From the NCBI RefSeq assembly GCF_003063435.1, contig NZ_NESL01000016.1, positions 1 to 47,912 on the forward strand: a DNA stretch of 47,912 nt. Direction: 5' to 3'. Positions 1 through 8,364 of this stretch are shown in pieces; position 1 is the stretch's first letter, and every line of letters begins with the position of its first letter. The DNA comes from Limnohabitans sp. 2KL-1. GTDB lineage: Bacteria > Pseudomonadota > Gammaproteobacteria > Burkholderiales > Burkholderiaceae_C. A model generated the notes under the pieces. The model was not told where the DNA came from. It saw only the letters and a list, made by a program, of their open reading frames with translations, and searched no databases. The translations under genes and the position numbers were made by a program.

Positions 1-39
1 GCGTACTTTGATCGGCTGGGGGTGCCAAGGCTGTCCTGA
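1..39 (+). CDS. C-terminal end of an unidentified protein (partial)
   Basis: Frame 1 reads AYFDRLGVPRLS and then TGA, with no start inside the window. Because a group II intron-like 3' end follows directly, this could be the tail of the intron-encoded reverse transcriptase/maturase, but twelve residues cannot establish that. It could equally be a chance reading. Confidence 0.25.
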   Translation, partial: AYFDRLGVPRLS

Positions 40-49
40 CCTCAAGCGC

Positions 50-130
50 TCGAACCGCCCGGTGCGGACCCGCATGCCGGGTGGTGTGGCAGGGGTGCCT
101 CCCATCAGGGAGGCCCCCTATGCCGATAGG
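50..130 (+). ncRNA. Group II intron 3' end, domains V and VI (partial)
   Basis: Bases 51-90 form a compact hairpin with GCCCGG opposite CCGGGT and an inner TGCG/CGCA stem capped by GACC. Its wording (GAACCGCC, GCGGACCCGC, GGTGGTGTGG) matches, from memory, domain V of a common class of bacterial group II introns. It is followed by a second hairpin, GGGG-T-GCCTCCC (92-103), loop ATCA, GGGAGGC-CCCC (108-118), in the place of domain VI. The pyrimidine-rich tail ends near GCCGAT (about 127), the likely 3' splice boundary. The rest of the intron lies outside the window. A family covariance search would settle it; a plain strong hairpin is the alternative. Confidence 0.55.
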
Positions 131-168
131 CTCGCACGTTCAGTGCTTGGCCTGAGGACAAAACGGGT

Positions 169-1059
169 TCAGGGTCTGGTCAACTCACGGATGTCCCGCT
201 CATAGTTGCGCAGCGTGCGTGCCAGGCGTTGGCGCTGTTCCGGGCTGGTGGTGTTGTGCAGTTGCGCCAGGTTGTCGCAGGCCTGTCGGGTCATCTTTTG
301 CACCATGGCTCGTCCTGCGTCGTCCGGGGGCGTGAACCAGCGCATCCACACACCAAACAGGTTGGCTTCAATCTGGGCGGCGGGCACATTGCCCAAGGCC
401 GACTGTCTCAACGTGGAGAGCAAATCCTGCTCGCGTCTCAAGCGCTCTTGCCGACCCCACTCCGGGTGCCAGCTGGATTGACTGACCTGGGTTTTGACCA
501 AGGCGATCTGTGCTGCGCTCAGTTCGCCGTAAAACGAGCGGTAGCGTTCCAGTGTCTTGTCCACCCGACGTTCCAGCCGCTCGGTGGCACTGCCTTGTAG
601 CCATTCTTTGTCCCAGTCTTCGTTCTTGCTGTCCTGGTGCCTGGCCAGGTGGCTCAGCTGGCGCGGGCCGAGCATTTGGACCACAGGAACAGCCTGCGTG
701 ATGGCGACCCGCATGGACCTGTCCATCATGCTTCGCGCTTCACCCCAAGCGCTGCACACTTGGTCGGCTTGCAGCTTGCCTTGGCTCAATTCTGTGGCGC
801 GTTGCAGCAAATCACTGTAGGTGGCCAACTCCTGGCTGCGGTGCCATTGGTACAGGTTGGCCAGACCTTCCTTGGCCCGTTCGGTCTGCGCATCGTTGAA
901 CGAGACCGCGCTGTCGAGCCACCAATAAGACAAAGTGGGCAGTTGTTGGTAGCCCAGTTTGATGGCGCTGCAAGCTTGCAAGAGGGGGAGTGTCACAGCG
1001 ATGACCAACCAACGCGACTGGGACAGATTGGGCCATCTGCGCCAGGGTTGCCAAGTCAT
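169..1059 (-). CDS. DUF6279 family lipoprotein
   Basis: A 296-residue protein with a basic N terminus, a hydrophobic stretch and the lipobox LLQAC near residue 30, so it is probably exported and lipid-anchored. The mature part is helical, charged and rich in W, Q and R (for example YWWLDSA, then many heptad-like E/R/Q segments), the look of the DUF6279 family, whose function is unknown. I chose the ATG at 1059 because it puts the signal peptide right at the N terminus; an in-frame ATG at 1110 would add 17 residues. It is divergent from glmU with about 160 bases between the starts. The long antisense frame running on into glmU is not coding. Confidence 0.75.
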   Translation of the reverse strand: MTWQPWRRWPNLSQSRWLVIAVTLPLLQACSAIKLGYQQLPTLSYWWLDSAVSFNDAQTERAKEGLANLYQWHRSQELATYSDLLQRATELSQGKLQADQVCSAWGEARSMMDRSMRVAITQAVPVVQMLGPRQLSHLARHQDSKNEDWDKEWLQGSATERLERRVDKTLERYRSFYGELSAAQIALVKTQVSQSSWHPEWGRQERLRREQDLLSTLRQSALGNVPAAQIEANLFGVWMRWFTPPDDAGRAMVQKMTRQACDNLAQLHNTTSPEQRQRLARTLRNYERDIRELTRP

Positions 1060-1221
1060 GCGGGACCCTGCGAGGGTGGTGCCATGGAACAAAGAATTTG
1101 AAATACCCATTTTTGTAGCGCCTTGGTTGCGGCGATCATATGCCCGATAGGGGGCAGCGATAATTGATTTGTATCTAAAAACCGTCGCCCTGCTGTGGCC
1201 ACTTGAGAAAGTAAATACCAA

Positions 1222-2631
1222 ATGACTACAACGCTCTTGCTCCCCATTGATGTTGTTGTGATGGCCGCCGGCAAAGGCACCCGCATGAAAAGCCGCCTGC
1301 CCAAGGTGTTGCAGCGTCTGGCCGGGGTGCCGCTGGTGCAACATGTGCTGAACACTGCGGCGCAGCTGAACGCCCGCTCGGCGGTGGTCATCACCGGCCA
1401 TGGTGCCGACCAGGTGGAGCCGGTTTTGCTGGCCCCCGGGCAGGTGCTGGCGGTGCAATGCGTGCGCCAGGAGCCCCAGTTGGGCACAGGCCATGCCGTG
1501 CAGCAAGCGGTGCCCGCGCTGGCCGATGACGGCGTGGTGGTGGTTTTGTCGGGCGACGTGCCGCTGACGCAGGCCGATACCTTGCAAGCGCTGATCGCCC
1601 AATGCGGCGGTGACCAACTGGCGCTGCTCACCATCGACTTTGCCGACCCCACCGGTTATGGGCGCATTGTGCGGGAGGGTGATGCGGTGCAGGCCATCGT
1701 CGAACACAAAGACGCGACCGACGCACAGCGCCAGATCAAAGAGGTTTACAGCGGCATCATGGCCGTGCCCGCACGCTGGCTCAAGGCCTGGCTGGCCCGG
1801 CTGGACAACCAGAACGCCCAGGGCGAGTACTACCTGACCGACGTGGTCAAGTTCGCCGTGGCCGATGGCGTGCCCGTGGTGGCGCACAAGATCACCGACC
1901 CGCTGCAGGTGGCGGGCATCAACAGCCCGGTGCAACTGGCCGAGCTGGAGCGTGCCCACCAGCTGCGCCAGGCGCACCGCCTGATGGAGCAGGGTGTGCG
2001 CCTGCAAGACCCGGCCCGCTTTGACCTGCGTGGCCAGCTCGACTGCGCGCAAGACGTCGAGATCGACGTGAACTGCATTTTTGAAGGCCGCGTGTCCTTG
2101 GGTGAAGGCGTGAAGATCGGTGCGAACTGCGTCATCGCCAACTGCACCCTTGCGGCAGGCGTGGTGATCCACCCCTTCACCCACATCGACGGCGAAAAAT
2201 TGGGCGTGTCCGTGGGCGAGGGAGCTCTGATCGGGCCGTTCGCCCGCCTGCGCCCCGGCGCACAGCTGGGGGCTGAAGTGCACATCGGCAACTTTGTCGA
2301 GGTGAAAAATTCCACGATGGCCAAGGGTGCCAAAGCCAACCACTTGGCTTATCTGGGTGATGCCACGGTGGGCGAGCGCGTGAACTACGGCGCGGGCAGC
2401 ATCACCGCCAACTACGACGGGGCCAACAAACACCGCACCGTGATCGAGGCCGACGCGCACATCGGCAGCAACTGCGTGTTGGTGGCCCCGGTAACGATTG
2501 GCGCAGGTGGCACTGTGGGCGGCGGCTCCACCATCACCAAGAGCACTGAACCTGGCGCTCTGAGCGTGGCGCGGGGCAAGCAGATCAGCATCGCCAATTG
2601 GGCGCGGCCTGCCAAAAAGCCCAAAGCCTGA
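1222..2631 (+). CDS. glmU: Bifunctional UDP-N-acetylglucosamine pyrophosphorylase / glucosamine-1-phosphate N-acetyltransferase
   Basis: GlmU makes UDP-GlcNAc in the cytoplasm: acetylation of glucosamine-1-phosphate by its C-terminal domain, then uridyl transfer by its N-terminal domain. The nucleotidyltransferase signature AAGKGTRMKS lies at residues 15-24. GTGHAVQQA and GEYYLTDVV are further family motifs. From about residue 265 the protein is a left-handed beta-helix of hexapeptide repeats, with the acetyl-transfer region NFVEVKNS, HLAYLGDA and NYGAGSITANYDG. The length of 469 is close to the family norm of about 455. It ends convergently with the Lrp regulator, with a REP-like pair between them. 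Together with glmS 0.8 kb away it supplies peptidoglycan and LPS precursors used by murA at 34.5 kb. Confidence 0.97.
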   Translation: MTTTLLLPIDVVVMAAGKGTRMKSRLPKVLQRLAGVPLVQHVLNTAAQLNARSAVVITGHGADQVEPVLLAPGQVLAVQCVRQEPQLGTGHAVQQAVPALADDGVVVVLSGDVPLTQADTLQALIAQCGGDQLALLTIDFADPTGYGRIVREGDAVQAIVEHKDATDAQRQIKEVYSGIMAVPARWLKAWLARLDNQNAQGEYYLTDVVKFAVADGVPVVAHKITDPLQVAGINSPVQLAELERAHQLRQAHRLMEQGVRLQDPARFDLRGQLDCAQDVEIDVNCIFEGRVSLGEGVKIGANCVIANCTLAAGVVIHPFTHIDGEKLGVSVGEGALIGPFARLRPGAQLGAEVHIGNFVEVKNSTMAKGAKANHLAYLGDATVGERVNYGAGSITANYDGANKHRTVIEADAHIGSNCVLVAPVTIGAGGTVGGGSTITKSTEPGALSVARGKQISIANWARPAKKPKA

Positions 2632-2643
2632 GCTCGCCTGTTT

Positions 2644-2732
2644 GTGGGAGGCCGCCCCTGCGGCCGAAGAGTTGTTTGGTTTGAACGCCTGAAGCGGCCC
2701 GCAAACATTCGCGAGCAGGGGCTCGCTCCCAC
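2644..2732. repeat. Pair of inverted REP-like palindromes (BIME-like)
   Basis: Two 25-base units point towards each other between the convergent ends of glmU and the Lrp gene: 2644-2668 on plus and 2708-2732 on minus. Each begins GTGGGAG, has a hairpin with the same CCCT loop and ends GAA. The stems differ but stay paired: GGCCGC/GCGGCC in the left unit and GCGAGC/GCTCGC in the right one. That compensatory change shows selection for the hairpin. Its place between two converging genes is typical of REP elements, which can act as terminators or mRNA stabilisers. Confidence 0.75.
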
Positions 2733-2766
2733 GAAGCTCGACTCGTGGACGGCTGTGAACGGGTTT

Positions 2767-3264
2767 TTAAACAACAGGCGGTTTCGTCAAAGGCCAAGTC
2801 GTTGTGAATTTCGCCCGTTTGGTTGAGAAGAACGCCTTCATATTGCGCACATTGGCGTCTTGCGTGAACAGCGCTTGGCTGATGACCAGGTAATGCGGCA
2901 TGTCGCAGGCCTGCACCACCAGCATGAAGTCAGGCCCTGGCGAGACGCGCCAGCACTGCTGCACCGCGTCTTGAGCGATGGCACGGGCTTCGAACGCGTC
3001 CAGGTGTTCGCTGCCTTGTTTGTCCAAAGACACTTCAACCAGCGCTGTCAGCCCGTGGCCCAGCGTGGAGCCGAGCCGGTCGGTGCTGAGTACAGCCACT
3101 TGTCGCTCGATCCAGCCCCCCTCCATCAGGCGCTTGACGCGGCGCAGGCAAGTCGGGGGCGAGATATTGACTTTTTCGGCCAGCGCCACATTGCTCAGGC
3201 TGGCATCGTGCTGCAAGCTGTCCAGCAGTTGCAGGTCTATGGTGTCGAGTGTGTTTTGTTCCAT
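2767..3264 (-). CDS. Lrp/AsnC family transcriptional regulator
   Basis: A 165-residue protein with the standard Lrp/AsnC plan. There is an N-terminal winged helix-turn-helix (about residues 5-65; IDLQLLDSLQHDAS, then NVALAEKVNISPPTCLRRVK with the recognition helix at SPPTCLRRVK), followed by an alpha/beta RAM ligand-binding domain (GPDFMLVVQACDMPHY). The family senses amino acids or related small molecules and oligomerises on DNA. The gene is transcribed divergently from glmS across a 147-base gap with three palindromic boxes. The first box lies only four bases upstream of its own start codon, so autorepression is likely. Control of glmS is inferred from position only. Confidence 0.93.
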   Translation of the reverse strand: MEQNTLDTIDLQLLDSLQHDASLSNVALAEKVNISPPTCLRRVKRLMEGGWIERQVAVLSTDRLGSTLGHGLTALVEVSLDKQGSEHLDAFEARAIAQDAVQQCWRVSPGPDFMLVVQACDMPHYLVISQALFTQDANVRNMKAFFSTKRAKFTTTWPLTKPPVV

Positions 3265-3268
3265 TAAA

Positions 3269-3311
3269 TTGATATCAATGAAATATTATTTTGATATCAA
3301 ACTGATATCAA
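3269..3311. promoter_or_regulatory. Three TTGATATCAA operator boxes between the Lrp gene and glmS
   Basis: Exact TTGATATCAA occurs at 3269-3278 and 3291-3300, and CTGATATCAA at 3302-3311. Box centres are 22 and 11 bases apart, that is two turns and one turn of DNA, so all three face the same side of the helix. This is how Lrp-type octamers commonly bind. The first box overlaps the translation start region of the regulator gene. The DNA around the boxes is much more AT-rich than the flanking genes. Confidence 0.7.
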
Positions 3312-3411
3312 CTTGATGTGAAATATACGGCAATTAATCATCAAATAATGATCAGAAATTTTACTCAACTGAGCATACCATTGCATTCATTCTTTTGATT
3401 GGAGTCCTCCT

Positions 3412-5274
3412 ATGTGTGGCATCGTCGGCGCCGTTTCTTCCCGCAACATCGTTCCCGTGCTGGTTCAGGGCCTGCAACGGCTCGAATACCGGGGTTATGA
3501 CTCGTGCGGCGTGGCCGTGCACGCGGCCAGCCTGAACGGCAAGACCGGTGGCCTTCAGCGCGCCCGCAGCACTTCGCGGGTGGCCGAGCTGATGGACCAA
3601 GTCAGCGCCGACCACATCGAAGGCGGCACGGGCATTGCCCACACCCGCTGGGCCACGCACGGTGCGCCGGCGGTGCACAATGCGCACCCGCACTTTAGCC
3701 ACGGCACAGGCGCAGCAGACGCCAAGCCGGGCAAGGTGGCGCTGGTGCACAACGGCATCATCGAAAACCACGAAGAACTGCGCGCCGCCCTGCAAGCCAA
3801 GGGCTATGTGTTTTTGAGCCAAACCGACACCGAAGTCATTTCGCACTTGGTGGACAGCGTGTACGACGGCGATATTTTTGAAGCCGTCAAAACCGCCATT
3901 CGCCAACTGCACGGCGCGTACGCGATTGCCGTGTTCCACAAAGACGAGCCGCAGCGCGTGATCGGTGCGCGTGCGGGTTCGCCCCTCATCCTCGGCGTGG
4001 GCCAGGGCGAAACATTCCTCGCCAGCGACGCGATGGCGCTGGCGGGCGTGACCGACCAGATCGTGTACCTGGAAGAGGGCGATGTGGTCGACATCCAGCT
4101 GGGCAAATACTGGGTGGTGGACCGCGATCACAAAGCCGTGACCCGCGCCGTGAAAACCGTGCACGCCCACAGCGGCGCGGCCGAGCTGGGCCCTTATCGC
4201 CACTACATGCAAAAAGAAATCTTCGAGCAGCCCCGAGCCATTGCCGACACGCTCGAAGGCGTGGAAGGCATCACGCCCGAGCTGTTTGGCGATGGCGCGT
4301 ATTCCACTTTCAAAGCGATTGACAACGTGCTGATCCTGGCCTGCGGCACCAGCTACTACAGCGGCTGCGTGGCCAAGTACTGGATCGAAGCCATTGCCAA
4401 AGTGCCTTGCCAGGTCGAGATCGCCAGCGAATACCGCTACCGCGAATCGGTGCCCAACCCCAACACCCTCATCGTCACCATCACCCAAAGCGGCGAAACC
4501 GCCGACACCCTGGCCGCGCTGCGCCACGCGCAAAGCCTGGGCATGACGCACACGCTCACCATTTGCAACGTGGCCACCAGCGCCATGGTGCGCGAATGCA
4601 AACACGCTTACGTGACCCGCGCTGGGGCCGAGATCGGCGTGGCCTCCACCAAAGCCTTCACCACGCAACTGGCTGGGCTGTTCTTGCTCACGCTGGCGCT
4701 GGCGCAGACCAAGGGGCGACTGTCAGACGAAGAAGAGGCCGGGCACATCAAAGCCATGCGCCACCTGCCCGCCGCGCTGCAAGCCGTGCTGGCGCTGGAG
4801 CCGCAAATCATCAGCTGGTCCGAAGAATTCGCGAGCAAAGAAAACGCGCTGTTCTTGGGGCGGGGCACGCATTACCCCATTGCGCTGGAAGGCGCGCTCA
4901 AACTCAAAGAGATCACCTACATCCACGCCGAAGCCTATGCAGCGGGCGAACTGAAACACGGCCCGCTGGCCCTGGTGACCAGCGCCATGCCGGTGGTGAC
5001 CGTGGCGCCCAATGACCAGTTGCTGGAAAAACTCAAGAGCAACATGCAAGAAGTGCGTGCCCGTGGCGGCGTGCTCTATGTGCTGGCCGATGGCGACACA
5101 AAAATAGAAAGCAGTGAAGGCGTGAACGTGATTCGCATGCCCGAGCACTACGGCGTGCTGTCACCCATCTTGCATGTGGTGCCGCTGCAGCTGCTCAGCT
5201 ATCACACGGCCTGTGCGCGGGGGACGGATGTGGACAAGCCGAGGAATTTGGCGAAGTCGGTGACCGTGGAGTAG
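3412..5274 (+). CDS. glmS: Glutamine--fructose-6-phosphate aminotransferase (isomerizing)
   Basis: GlmS turns fructose-6-phosphate and glutamine into glucosamine-6-phosphate, the entry step to amino sugars. Cys2 (MCGIVGAVS) is the N-terminal nucleophile of the class II glutaminase domain. [19 protein letters not shown] and [11 protein letters not shown] are further glutaminase motifs. Two SIS sugar isomerase domains follow, with ACGTSYYSG near residue 306 and [20 protein letters not shown] near 479. The C terminus LAKSVTVE is the conserved fructose-6-phosphate-binding tail. The length of 620 is normal. GGAG lies shortly before the ATG. The upstream operator array suggests control by the divergent Lrp-type regulator, whereas enterobacteria use small RNAs. 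Confidence 0.97.
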   Translation: MCGIVGAVSSRNIVPVLVQGLQRLEYRGYDSCGVAVHAASLNGKTGGLQRARSTSRVAELMDQVSADHIEGGTGIAHTRWATHGAPAVHNAHPHFSHGTGAADAKPGKVALVHNGIIENHEELRAALQAKGYVFLSQTDTEVISHLVDSVYDGDIFEAVKTAIRQLHGAYAIAVFHKDEPQRVIGARAGSPLILGVGQGETFLASDAMALAGVTDQIVYLEEGDVVDIQLGKYWVVDRDHKAVTRAVKTVHAHSGAAELGPYRHYMQKEIFEQPRAIADTLEGVEGITPELFGDGAYSTFKAIDNVLILACGTSYYSGCVAKYWIEAIAKVPCQVEIASEYRYRESVPNPNTLIVTITQSGETADTLAALRHAQSLGMTHTLTICNVATSAMVRECKHAYVTRAGAEIGVASTKAFTTQLAGLFLLTLALAQTKGRLSDEEEAGHIKAMRHLPAALQAVLALEPQIISWSEEFASKENALFLGRGTHYPIALEGALKLKEITYIHAEAYAAGELKHGPLALVTSAMPVVTVAPNDQLLEKLKSNMQEVRARGGVLYVLADGDTKIESSEGVNVIRMPEHYGVLSPILHVVPLQLLSYHTACARGTDVDKPRNLAKSVTVE

Positions 5275-5450
5275 TTCAGCTAGTGAGTAATTTTGACGAT
5301 CTGACAGAAGTGGTCATGGTCGTCAAAGTGAAAAGTAGGGCGCTTTTCATTGGACCCTACTTGGAGGGTGTACAGAGTTTTGTGTAAAAGGGCCTGGGAT
5401 CAGTGACCGTGGGCATGCGGACGCGTTGGTGTTGGCACGCGCTCTTTGAT
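5275..5450. other. Intergenic gap between the convergent glmS and amidase genes
   Basis: No gene is seen. There is one hairpin with an 8-base stem, AAGTAGGG (5333-5340) and CCCTACTT (5355-5362), and a 14-base loop. It is not followed by a T-run, so it is at best a weak terminator. Confidence 0.4.
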
Positions 5451-6923
5451 TCACATGCCCACATGCACCCCCGGCCGTCGCCCGTCGTTCCAATTCCCCC
5501 CCAGCGCCCGCTCGATCTGCGCGGCCAGTTGCAGCAGCAAGCCGTCGTTGGCCTGGCGGGCTTGGGCCTGGATGCCCAAAGGCAGGCCGTTGTCTTGCGT
5601 GGCCATGGGCAGTGAGATGCCCGGGATGCCGCACAGGTTCGACAGTGGGGTGTAGGCGAAGTTTTGCCAGAGGTTTTCGAACCAGTCGTACACCGAGGGG
5701 TTGTCGCTGATCGTCAGGTATTCGGTGGTGCCCAGCTTGGGTGTGGGCAAGGCGGTGATGGGCGTGAGGATGATGTCCCAGCGTTCAAAAAACTCGCCAA
5801 AGCCACGCGAGGTGGTGTTGAACACGGCCTGCATGCGGGCGCGTTCGGCATAGCTGGTTTTCAGACCTTCTTCCCAGATTTTGATGTTGATCGGTTCGAC
5901 CCGATCGGCCGGTGGCCGCTCCAGCCCGAGGGGTTTGAGCAGGTTGGTGATGGTTTGCGCAAAGTTGCTGATGTAGCAGGTGGTTTGCGCAGCAAACGCG
6001 GCCTCCAGGTCCACCTCGGGCAGCGCCCATTCGACGTGGTGGCCCAGGCCTTGCAAAAAACGGCCCACTCGCTCTAACTCGGCCACAAAGTGCGGCACGG
6101 CGCGGTAGTGGCCCCATTCGTGCGACAAGGCGATGCGCAAGCGCGCCGGGTCGCGCTGGATGAGTGTGCTGTAGGGCTCGGCGGGTGACCAGTAGGGCAT
6201 GAACTCGCCTGGTGCGCCGCCCCGGCAGTGGTCCACAAAGGCGGCCGTGTCACGAACAGTGCGGCTTTGGCAGCCTTGGGTCGAGACGAGTCCCGTGATG
6301 TCGGACGCGGCAGGCGCGATCGAGAACACGCCGCGTGAGGCTTTGAGGCCGATGTTGCCGTTGAACCCGGCGGGGATCCGGATCGAGCCGCCCCCGTCGG
6401 TGGCGTGCGACAAGGGCAAAACGCCCGCCGCCAACGCGGCTGCAGTGCCCGCCGATGAGCCGCAGGTGGTGTAGTTCAGGTCCCAGGGGTTGCGCGTCAC
6501 ATACACGGCCGGGTTCTCTGCCGAGCTGCACACGCCAAATTCGGGTGTGGTGGTGCGGCCGATGATGTTCAGCCCGGCATGCTTGATGCGCCCGGTCAGG
6601 TAGCTGTCGGCGGTGGCACGGTGGCCCTTCATCAAGAGTGAGCCCATTTCCTGCAAGCGGCCTTTGAGGGTGGGCCCCAGGTCTTTCATCAGGTAGGGCA
6701 CGCCCGCAAAGGGGCCATCGGGGTTCATGCCGTCGCGTGTGGGCTCGTTGACCAGGTCATCAAACACTTCGACCACGGCACTCAATTGCGGGTTGACTTT
6801 GGCGATGCCCGCTGCGGTTTGTCGGGCCAGCTCAGCGGGGGTCACTTCGCCGCGCTGGACCCGTTCAGCCAAGCCAAGGGCATCGTGCTTGGCCCACTCA
6901 TCCCAACTCATGACACATGACAT
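5451..6923 (-). CDS. Amidase (amidase signature family)
   Basis: A 490-residue amidase-signature hydrolase acting on an unidentified amide. The Ser-cisSer-Lys triad can be placed: Lys80 in YLMKDLG, the serine pair in TTCGSSAGTAAALAAG (about 156-157) and Ser180 in DGGGSIRIPAG. The C-terminal part (LSNLCGIPGISLPM, GLPLGIQ) is typical of the family. There is no signal peptide, so it is probably cytoplasmic. The ATG at 6923 has AGGTGG six bases upstream; an ATG four codons in is the alternative. It lacks GatB/GatC neighbours and is longest-similar in layout to broad-range amidases rather than to the GatA subunit of tRNA amidation. The substrate cannot be read from sequence. Confidence 0.9.
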   Translation of the reverse strand: MSCVMSWDEWAKHDALGLAERVQRGEVTPAELARQTAAGIAKVNPQLSAVVEVFDDLVNEPTRDGMNPDGPFAGVPYLMKDLGPTLKGRLQEMGSLLMKGHRATADSYLTGRIKHAGLNIIGRTTTPEFGVCSSAENPAVYVTRNPWDLNYTTCGSSAGTAAALAAGVLPLSHATDGGGSIRIPAGFNGNIGLKASRGVFSIAPAASDITGLVSTQGCQSRTVRDTAAFVDHCRGGAPGEFMPYWSPAEPYSTLIQRDPARLRIALSHEWGHYRAVPHFVAELERVGRFLQGLGHHVEWALPEVDLEAAFAAQTTCYISNFAQTITNLLKPLGLERPPADRVEPINIKIWEEGLKTSYAERARMQAVFNTTSRGFGEFFERWDIILTPITALPTPKLGTTEYLTISDNPSVYDWFENLWQNFAYTPLSNLCGIPGISLPMATQDNGLPLGIQAQARQANDGLLLQLAAQIERALGGNWNDGRRPGVHVGM

Positions 6924-7208
6924 ATGGATCCACCTTTGTGCGTTGTGTGCGTTGCAGCACCTGTCAAATTAAAACAGAGTCAGGTGCAGTGGCCTGTCGC
7001 AGTCTTGTCGCCTGCTGACCGTGGGGCGGCGTGTCTTGGGGCAGCGTGTTTTGGCGCACGGACACAGGCAGCAAGCTGACCTATGGTGAAGATGTCCGGC
7101 TTGGTGCTGAGTGTGATGCTGAATGTTGCGCAGAGTGTGGCGCTGTGGCCGGCAGGTGGCCAAGTTCAGGCTTGGTCGTTTTTAATTCTTCCATGATGGG
7201 ATTGCGCC
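6924..7208. other. Divergent intergenic region, amidase / BON lipoprotein
   Basis: I see no gene. Two small hairpins are visible: GCACCTG...CAGGTGC around 6956-6995, and GGCCAAG-TTCAGG-CTTGGTC (7158-7177) followed by GTTTTTAATT. The second resembles a terminator but has no plus-strand gene before it, so it may sit in the leader of the BON gene. Confidence 0.35.
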
Positions 7209-7523
7209 ATGAATGTCAAAACTTTCTGGGCCGCTTTGGCCGCCGCCGTGCTGGTTCTGGCGGCTTCGGGTTGTGCCGTGTCACGCGGACAGGAGTCTGT
7301 CGGGGCTTATGTGGACGATGCGGGCATCACGGCCATGGTCAAGTCGCGCTTCTTCGAGGACAAGGATGTGGCCGGTTCTGCCATCAGTGTGGAAACCCTG
7401 AAGGGCACCGTGTTGTTGTCGGGTTTTGCCAAAAATGCGCTGGAGCGCAACAAGGCAGAAAGCATTGCGCGAGGCGTCAAAGGCGTGACCTCGGTGCGCA
7501 ACGAGATTGCTGTACGCCCTTGA
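7209..7523 (+). CDS. BON domain lipoprotein
   Basis: A 104-residue protein with a signal peptide and the lipobox LAASGC, so Cys22 is the probable lipid anchor. The rest is one BON domain: DDAGITAMVKSRFFED, then ISVETLKGTVLLSGFA, then GVKGVTSVRNEI. BON proteins such as OsmY, or the DolP type, bind phospholipid surfaces and are often induced by osmotic or envelope stress. The protein has only one BON domain, unlike the two of OsmY and DolP. In this window it stands before the YqjD/YqjE genes and the Crp/Fnr cluster, a context that fits a stress role (inference). Confidence 0.88.
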   Translation: MNVKTFWAALAAAVLVLAASGCAVSRGQESVGAYVDDAGITAMVKSRFFEDKDVAGSAISVETLKGTVLLSGFAKNALERNKAESIARGVKGVTSVRNEIAVRP

Positions 7524-7662
7524 ACTGAAAGGGGTTTTCAGGGCTGATCGGGGCCAGATGCCTGGGGTCAATGGCGAGGGACTTCATGCGAAAATGACCA
7601 ATGTTGAACACGCCTTCTGTGCGTGGTTTCTGTTGGTTTTTGAATGGACGAAGTCGCCTCGC

Positions 7663-8364
7663 ATGAAACTGTGCATCCTGGACAACGATGTTTTGGACCC
7701 GGCAGCCGTGCCCATTTGGGGCAGCTATGCCGCCATGTTTGAGCGTTTGTTGCGCGGGGCAGGCTTTGAGGGTGAGATCGATGCTTACAGTGCGCGCCAG
7801 GGGAGTTATCCCGACTCGTTTGATGCTTACGATGCGGTGCTGTTGACCGGCAGTCGGTCTGACGCGTTTTCGGACGACGCCTGGGTGGTTGAATTGCGCG
7901 GGCGTGTGAGTGCCTTGCTGGCGCAGCAGAAAAAGCTCGTGGGTGTTTGCTTTGGCCACCAGTTGATTGCCCATTGTCTGGGGGCCAAGGTGGGCCGGGC
8001 CCCGCAAGGCTGGGGCTTGGGGCGCACGCATTACACATGGCATGAACCTTCGCATTTCAGCGATGGGGTGCAGCAGGTGTGCTTGCTGGCCAGCCACCAG
8101 GATCAGGTGCTGGAGTTGCCGCAGGGCGCTCGTTTGTTGGCCAGCAACGCACATTGCCCGATTGCCGCCTATGCCATCGGTCAGCAGGTGCTGTGCATTC
8201 AGCCGCATCCGGAATTTGAACCGGCGTACAGCGCTTTTCTGATGAACAAGCAGCTTGTGCGTCATGGGGAGGTGGTGATCCAGGAAAAATTGGCGGCCTT
8301 GCAGGGCGGGCATGACGGTCCACGCATGGGTCGGCTGATGCTGCGCTTCATGGGGCAGGTGTGA
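7663..8364 (+). CDS. Class I glutamine amidotransferase-like protein
   Basis: A 233-residue stand-alone GATase1 domain. The nucleophile is Cys96 in LVGVCFGHQLIA, and the His-Glu pair is H182/E184 in IQPHPEFE. The GSRSDAF loop and the GWGLGRTHY strand fit the GuaA-like group of unassigned amidotransferases. Such proteins hydrolyse glutamine or gamma-glutamyl compounds; the acceptor is unknown. I start it at the ATG in front of KLCILDND, where the domain begins; longer in-frame starts exist at 7507 and 7594 but add no domain. Its stop overlaps the GTG start of the SET gene, so the two are probably co-transcribed and translationally coupled. Confidence 0.85.
   Translation: MKLCILDNDVLDPAAVPIWGSYAAMFERLLRGAGFEGEIDAYSARQGSYPDSFDAYDAVLLTGSRSDAFSDDAWVVELRGRVSALLAQQKKLVGVCFGHQLIAHCLGAKVGRAPQGWGLGRTHYTWHEPSHFSDGVQQVCLLASHQDQVLELPQGARLLASNAHCPIAAYAIGQQVLCIQPHPEFEPAYSAFLMNKQLVRHGEVVIQEKLAALQGGHDGPRMGRLMLRFMGQV

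Noticed and set aside
1060..2460. A 763-codon minus-strand open frame spanning the DUF6279 gene and most of glmU
   Set aside because: Only its last 296 codons make a sensible protein; the rest is antisense to glmU and His/Gly/Val-rich as expected for the shadow of a GC-rich gene.
5363..5396. Sequence resembling the end of an IS256-type element (GGGTGTACAGAGTTTTGTGT)
   Set aside because: There is no partner repeat and no transposase trace nearby; similarity is from memory only.
7154..7182. Terminator-like hairpin followed by GTTTTT before the BON gene
   Set aside because: No plus-strand gene precedes it and the stem is only seven pairs with one wobble; not called as a terminator.
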